Origin: Planctomycetaceae bacterium
GTDB lineage: Bacteria; Planctomycetota; Planctomycetia; Pirellulales; Pirellulaceae
Assembly (NCBI GenBank): GCA_024642205.1
Contig: JAHEBQ010000003.1
Span: forward strand, 56,409-120,408
DNA length: 64,000 nucleotides
Direction of reading: 5' to 3'
Positions 60,801-64,000 of this stretch are shown piece by piece; position 1 is the first letter of the stretch; each line of letters opens with the position of its first letter. Under the pieces are notes generated by a model. The model did not search any database. It was not told the origin of the DNA and saw only the letters and a list, made by a program, of their open reading frames with translations. Both the position numbers and the translations under genes were made by a program.

Positions 60801-61733
60801 ATGGGATTCCCATTCGCATCGCCAATCGGTAGACGGACGACCGCTTGTATCACCACAATCATTCTGGGCTTACTGTTCCATTCAGACTTGACGGCTCAAC
60901 AGTTTATCGTCGGTCAACCGGTTGGGAAAAACCGGGATGCGGCGTTGTATGAACAATTCATGCAACAACTGCAACTGCAAAAACTGGCGGCCGAAAACCG
61001 AATTGACTTCTGCCTGAACGACATTGACCATGCCTGCCAACTGACCGATGTCCAACGAAGAAAACTCGTCGTCGCAGGCAAAGGGGCGGTTGAATCGTAT
61101 ATGACGACGGAAACCGAGCAAATCAAGAAATCAGCGCAGCAAGTTGGATTCGATTTTGAGCCCGGAAGCCCGCCAGAAAAGGTGAACGAGGAAAAGGAAC
61201 AAGCCAACGCCCTCCCGGCTCAGAATGTTTTTGCCATGAATGTTGTGCAGGGAATGAATCCCGAAGACAACACTGTCGAACAGCAAAAAATCTGGAAGCT
61301 GTCGATCCAGAAAGTACTCACCGAAGAACAGGACAGAAAGCTGCAGTCATGGGTCAGTCAGAGACAGCGACGGCTGGAACAGGCTGCCGTAGACGGCTTT
61401 GTCGCACGGGTTGATCGGGAATTGCTGCTTTCTCCCGAACAGCGCGAGAAGCTCACGGCTTGGATTGGTGAAACCTACGCGACACAGCTCGCCAAAAAAT
61501 CGGAAGATCGACAAATGGGTTTTGTCGTCATGAATATCGGTCAGGGAGAACAGTCTCCTGCGGTCAACGGGATTGTGGCTGCAATCTTGACCGAATCGCA
61601 GCGCAATGTCTGGGCAACGAGTTTTCAAACCGAACTCGACGAACTCAACCAAGTCCAGGGAAATGTGCGTGGCGCAGTTCGCGCTATCCGGATGCTGCCA
61701 GCGGCACGAATCCAAGTCGACGACGACAATTAA
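60801..61733 (+). CDS. Exported protein of unknown function
   Basis: The 310-residue protein has a signal peptide (ACITTIILGLLFHSDLTAQ) and is then largely helical, with segments resembling the helices of LTXXQ/Spy-like chaperone repeats (LTDVQRRKLVVAGKGAVESYM, LTEEQDRKLQSWVSQRQRRLEQ, LSPEQREKLTAWIGETY, LTESQRNVWATSF). The repeated Leu-Thr/Ser-x-x-Gln pattern supports a helical repeat protein. A degraded paralogue lies 400 bases downstream. Function unknown; AAGGAAATC precedes the ATG. Confidence 0.78.
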   Translation: MGFPFASPIGRRTTACITTIILGLLFHSDLTAQQFIVGQPVGKNRDAALYEQFMQQLQLQKLAAENRIDFCLNDIDHACQLTDVQRRKLVVAGKGAVESYMTTETEQIKKSAQQVGFDFEPGSPPEKVNEEKEQANALPAQNVFAMNVVQGMNPEDNTVEQQKIWKLSIQKVLTEEQDRKLQSWVSQRQRRLEQAAVDGFVARVDRELLLSPEQREKLTAWIGETYATQLAKKSEDRQMGFVVMNIGQGEQSPAVNGIVAAILTESQRNVWATSFQTELDELNQVQGNVRGAVRAIRMLPAARIQVDDDN

Positions 61734-61763
61734 GCGTAACGACAAGCCCCAACGAGGCCACGA

Positions 61764-61849
61764 GGAATGTGGCAATCAGGAATGTGGCAATCAGGAATGT
61801 GGCAATCAGGAATGTGGCAATCAGGAATGTGGCAATCAGGAATGTGGCA
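61764..61849. repeat. Five and a partial copy of a 15-bp tandem repeat
   Basis: The unit GGAATGTGGCAATCA occurs five times without variation (61764-61838) and once partially (61839-61849). It lies just after an exported protein gene and leads into a long hairpin. Confidence 0.9.
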
Positions 61850-61850
61850 T

Positions 61851-61886
61851 TTCGCTCCGCGAAATTGCGCTCGTTCGCGGAGCGAA
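61851..61886. repeat. Perfect 13-bp inverted repeat
   Basis: TTCGCTCCGCGAA (61851-61863) and TTCGCGGAGCGAA (61874-61886) are perfect reverse complements around a 10-base loop. Flanking ATGTGG and CCACAT can extend the stem across a small mismatch. Copies of TGCCACA follow, which mirror the preceding tandem repeats. Confidence 0.85.
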
Positions 61887-62116
61887 CGGCCACATATTGC
61901 CACATATTGCCACACACGGCCTCGTTGATCGAACAGAGGAACCCTTCATGAATGCCAAGTACGGATGCCGATCGCGTACTACCGACGGTTCAGGTTTGCA
62001 TAAAACAACGGCAATCTGGATGATTTCTCATTCGGAATTGGTGGCCCAGCCGTTGGCCATTGAAGCGCGGCGGCCCCAAGTGGGAAGCAACATTGTACCA
62101 GCAGTCAACGCAACCA
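61887..62116. other. Region between the repeat and the pseudogene
   Basis: About 230 bases after the hairpin. It contains two copies of a TGCCACATAT-like unit (61897-61915) and then no gene that I can recognise. It may be the unrecognisable front part of the decayed paralogue. Confidence 0.4.
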
Positions 62117-62677
62117 TTGTCTGATGTCAAAGCTGCCAAAAGGGTCGGATTCGATTTCGATCCCGGCAACCCGCCGTAGGAAGAGCAGGAAGCAGAGGAT
62201 AAAGAAATGGATAAAGGACCGCGGATACGAAGTGGACTGTTGGTGCTCGATTTGGATCTTGTCAAGAAAAATGATCGCATTGAACATACGAAGGTTGGGA
62301 TCAATCCGCCCGTGAAAATCTGTTCGCAACAGCAAACCGAGAGATTTGATGCCTGGGTGGATCAACGCAACCGCTCAATTCGTAATTCTGCTGTCGATGC
62401 CTTCATCGCAGAAGTTGATTTGAAACTCTGGCTGGCACCCGATCAAAAGGACATGCTTACGGTTTGGATCGACAAAAAACATGGTCAGCAAGTTGAACGG
62501 CGGCTTGAATCGCCGCAAACCCAGAGACAGGACATCGTCATGCTCGGACGGGAGTCGGTGAAAATCCGACAGGACTCAAACATCCGTCGCGAGGTCGCAG
62601 CGATTTTGCGCGAATCACAACAAAATCAGTGTATTCGAAGTATTGAACCGGAGTTGGATCGCCTTGGCAATCAATGA
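62117..62677 (+). pseudogene. Degraded paralogue of the exported protein at 60801-61733
   Basis: The frame reads SDVKAAKRVGFDFDPGNPP, then an in-frame TAG at 62177-62179, then EEQEAEDKEMDKG and a further 166 codons. The parts SAQQVGFDFEPGSPP and LTEEQDRKLQSWVSQRQRRLEQ of the intact gene align to VGFDFDPGNPP and SQQQTERFDAWVDQRNRSIRN. Similarity runs to the end, IRREVAAILRESQQNQ. It lacks the signal peptide and the first third. It therefore looks like a decayed tandem duplicate. The part from the ATG at 62207 is still open and could be expressed as a short protein. Confidence 0.75.
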
Positions 62678-62678
62678 G

Positions 62679-63428
62679 ATGCAATCCGAAAGGGCGTTGG
62701 GCGTGATTCGATTAAGACGATTGCCATTGTTTACGATTCTGACGGGCGCGAGTCTAACGATTGGCCTGCTGGTGCCGACCGTATTCGAATGGACCAAACA
62801 GGAATCCGCCCGCAGCCGCCACCCCGAAATGGAATTTGCCGCGCTGGTCGCGATGCTGACATCGCTTTCGATTGCCGTCGTTATCTGGATCCGCAACCGC
62901 CCCGACACGTGTCCGCCAGATCGCGATGAACACGGGACCGCGAATCGAATCCAGTTTGGAATCCGTCACGTCCTGATCGCGACGACTTTGGTTGCAATGA
63001 CCTTGGCGGTTGCCCCGATTTTTGACGAACTAACAGCTGTTTTGTACTGGTTCCTGGTTGAGGTGCTGGTGGTCATCTCGGTGTGGACCTGTTTCCAGTC
63101 GGCAGCGGTACGCTCTCGAATGGGGGCGATCTTGGCGAGTCTGTTCCTGCCATTTGCCTGGATCATCCCCTGCAGCAAGCCGTTCGGACACGCTTCCGGC
63201 CTGTTGTCAGCCTTGGCGTTTGGACCCGGTCTGCTTCCTGCCGCCCTTGCTAGACGGGGCAACATTGGTGAGTCGACCTGGATTGCAATGTTGTTTGTGA
63301 TGCTTGAAATGGGCGTTGCGATTTGGCTGGCCCGCCGTGGAGGCAAGCTTGCTTTGATCTACACGTTTCTGGTTCTTTGTCTCTCCACCCTGACCTCATT
63401 TGGTTTGCATGCACTGTATCGCATGTAG
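62679..63428 (+). CDS. Integral membrane protein, function unknown
   Basis: The 249-residue product has about seven to eight hydrophobic helices, for example LFTILTGASLTIGLLVPTVF, ALVAMLTSLSIAVVIWI, LYWFLVEVLVVISVWTCF and LIYTFLVLCLSTLTSFGLHAL. A basic N-terminus and short loops complete it. I recognise no family motif. The ATG at 62679 begins right after the pseudogene's stop. Confidence 0.65.
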   Translation: MQSERALGVIRLRRLPLFTILTGASLTIGLLVPTVFEWTKQESARSRHPEMEFAALVAMLTSLSIAVVIWIRNRPDTCPPDRDEHGTANRIQFGIRHVLIATTLVAMTLAVAPIFDELTAVLYWFLVEVLVVISVWTCFQSAAVRSRMGAILASLFLPFAWIIPCSKPFGHASGLLSALAFGPGLLPAALARRGNIGESTWIAMLFVMLEMGVAIWLARRGGKLALIYTFLVLCLSTLTSFGLHALYRM

Positions 63429-63584
63429 GACCTGGGATCGGCCAAGGAAAGCGGTGGGGTAGTAAGAACCCTCTGCAGGTTGGACATTCCCCTCGATTCT
63501 GCCGATCAACGCCCTGCCCGTGTCAGTTTCTCTCGCGTGAACTACAATGACGTGAAACTCAAGCCGAATTCGAAAGGATCACAC
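63429..63584. other. Short intergenic stretch
   Basis: About 155 bases before the last gene. GAAAGGATC near 63570 is the ribosome-binding site of the next gene. No other feature seen. Confidence 0.4.
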
Positions 63585-64000
63585 GTGTCAAACCAGAGTT
63601 TCTTGTTGATCGCCCTGTTGTCGGTTGGACTACTGGCTCCTGCGAGACATTCCGTGCTGGGGCAGGACGACATTCAGCTACCCACAACAACCCAGCAACG
63701 ACTCGCGGACGAATGCATTACCGAGGCCGCGATACGGGCCGACGTTGAGTTTTTGGCGGATGACCTGCTCGAAGGACGTGGTCCCGGAACGCGCGGTGAT
63801 TTGCTGGCCCAGAAATACATCATCTCGCAATTCAAACTGATCGGCTTGAAACCGGCAGCTGCCGACGGGGGCTGGACGCAAGATGTTCCATTGCTTGGCG
63901 TGACCACGCGGCCACCAAGAACACTGACATTCAGGAAAGCCGACCAGTCACTGGAGCTGAACAACAATGACGACTTCATCGTGACCTGTGGTACCGGAGT
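63585..64000 (+). CDS. Exported M28-family-like peptidase, N-terminal part (runs off the window)
   Basis: A GTG start at 63585 is preceded by AAAGGATC. The 138 visible residues contain a signal peptide (LLIALLSVGLLAPARHSVLG). The motif ADVEFLADDLLEGRGPGTRGDLLAQKYIISQFKLIGLKPA follows, typical of the N-terminus of M28 zinc aminopeptidases. The catalytic domain lies beyond the window end. It is expected to cleave peptides outside the cytoplasm. Confidence 0.72.
   Translation, partial: MSNQSFLLIALLSVGLLAPARHSVLGQDDIQLPTTTQQRLADECITEAAIRADVEFLADDLLEGRGPGTRGDLLAQKYIISQFKLIGLKPAAADGGWTQDVPLLGVTTRPPRTLTFRKADQSLELNNNDDFIVTCGTG

Noticed and set aside
61606-62124. 172-codon frame through the 15-bp repeats, giving a GNQEC repeat
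   Set aside because: A 15-bp unit gives a five-residue repeat in any open frame. It overlaps the real gene out of frame and has no start signal, so coding is unlikely.

Overview
The window looks like a chromosomal segment of a planctomycete, most likely a Pirellulaceae relative. Evidence: a paired heme-containing DUF1549/DUF1553 protein and DUF1501 protein, four formylglycine-dependent sulfatases, an ECF sigma factor overlapping a Ser/Thr kinase with TPR-like repeats, PEP-CTERM proteins, a very large multi-membrane protein and widely spaced single genes with long intergenic gaps. No CRISPR array, prophage, insertion sequence, rRNA or tRNA was recognised.

Layout. 1-5.3 kb: ECF sigma/kinase unit, a methyltransferase and a small membrane protein. 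6-11 kb: housekeeping sigma factor (rpoD) with a clear terminator, a zinc-ribbon membrane protein and a RhlE-type DEAD-box helicase. 11.9-18.1 kb: the DUF1549/DUF1553 and DUF1501 pair and arginine decarboxylase. 18.3-30.4 kb: four sulfatases, an MMPL/RND exporter, RsgA and xylose isomerase. 30.5-40 kb: a lipoprotein, a TreZ-like glycosidase, a deaminase, monomeric isocitrate dehydrogenase, a HAD phosphatase, a cold-shock protein with terminator, a nuclease-like lipoprotein and an unknown exported protein. 40-47.4 kb: a small metal-binding-domain gene with two in-frame UGA codons, a PHP-domain protein, a VOC protein, an S9 peptidase and two divergent PEP-CTERM proteins. 47.5-53.7 kb: a ~2075-residue polytopic membrane protein. 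54.6-59.1 kb: a sulfate assimilation and siroheme cluster (cysH, sulfite reductase, CbiX-like chelatase, cobA) behind a terminator-like leader. 59.3-64 kb: a PQQ-type propeller, an unknown secreted protein, a repeat/hairpin region, a degraded paralogue of that secreted protein, a membrane protein and the start of an M28-type peptidase.

The most interesting item is at 40004-40354. An exported lipoprotein with a heavy-metal-associated (HMA) fold reads through two UGA codons that sit exactly where the metal-binding cysteines of a GM-x-C-x3-C motif belong. Each UGA is followed, at a spacing that fits bacterial SECIS elements, by its own small hairpin with a G at loop position 2. This predicts a double-selenocysteine (U-x3-U) metal-binding lipoprotein. 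Conventional gene calling would truncate or miss it.

The genes fit a marine particle-degrading heterotroph: exported sulfatases and heme/TAT proteins for polymer attack, xylose isomerase for released sugars, and an APS-reductase/sulfite-reductase/siroheme unit for sulfur assimilation.
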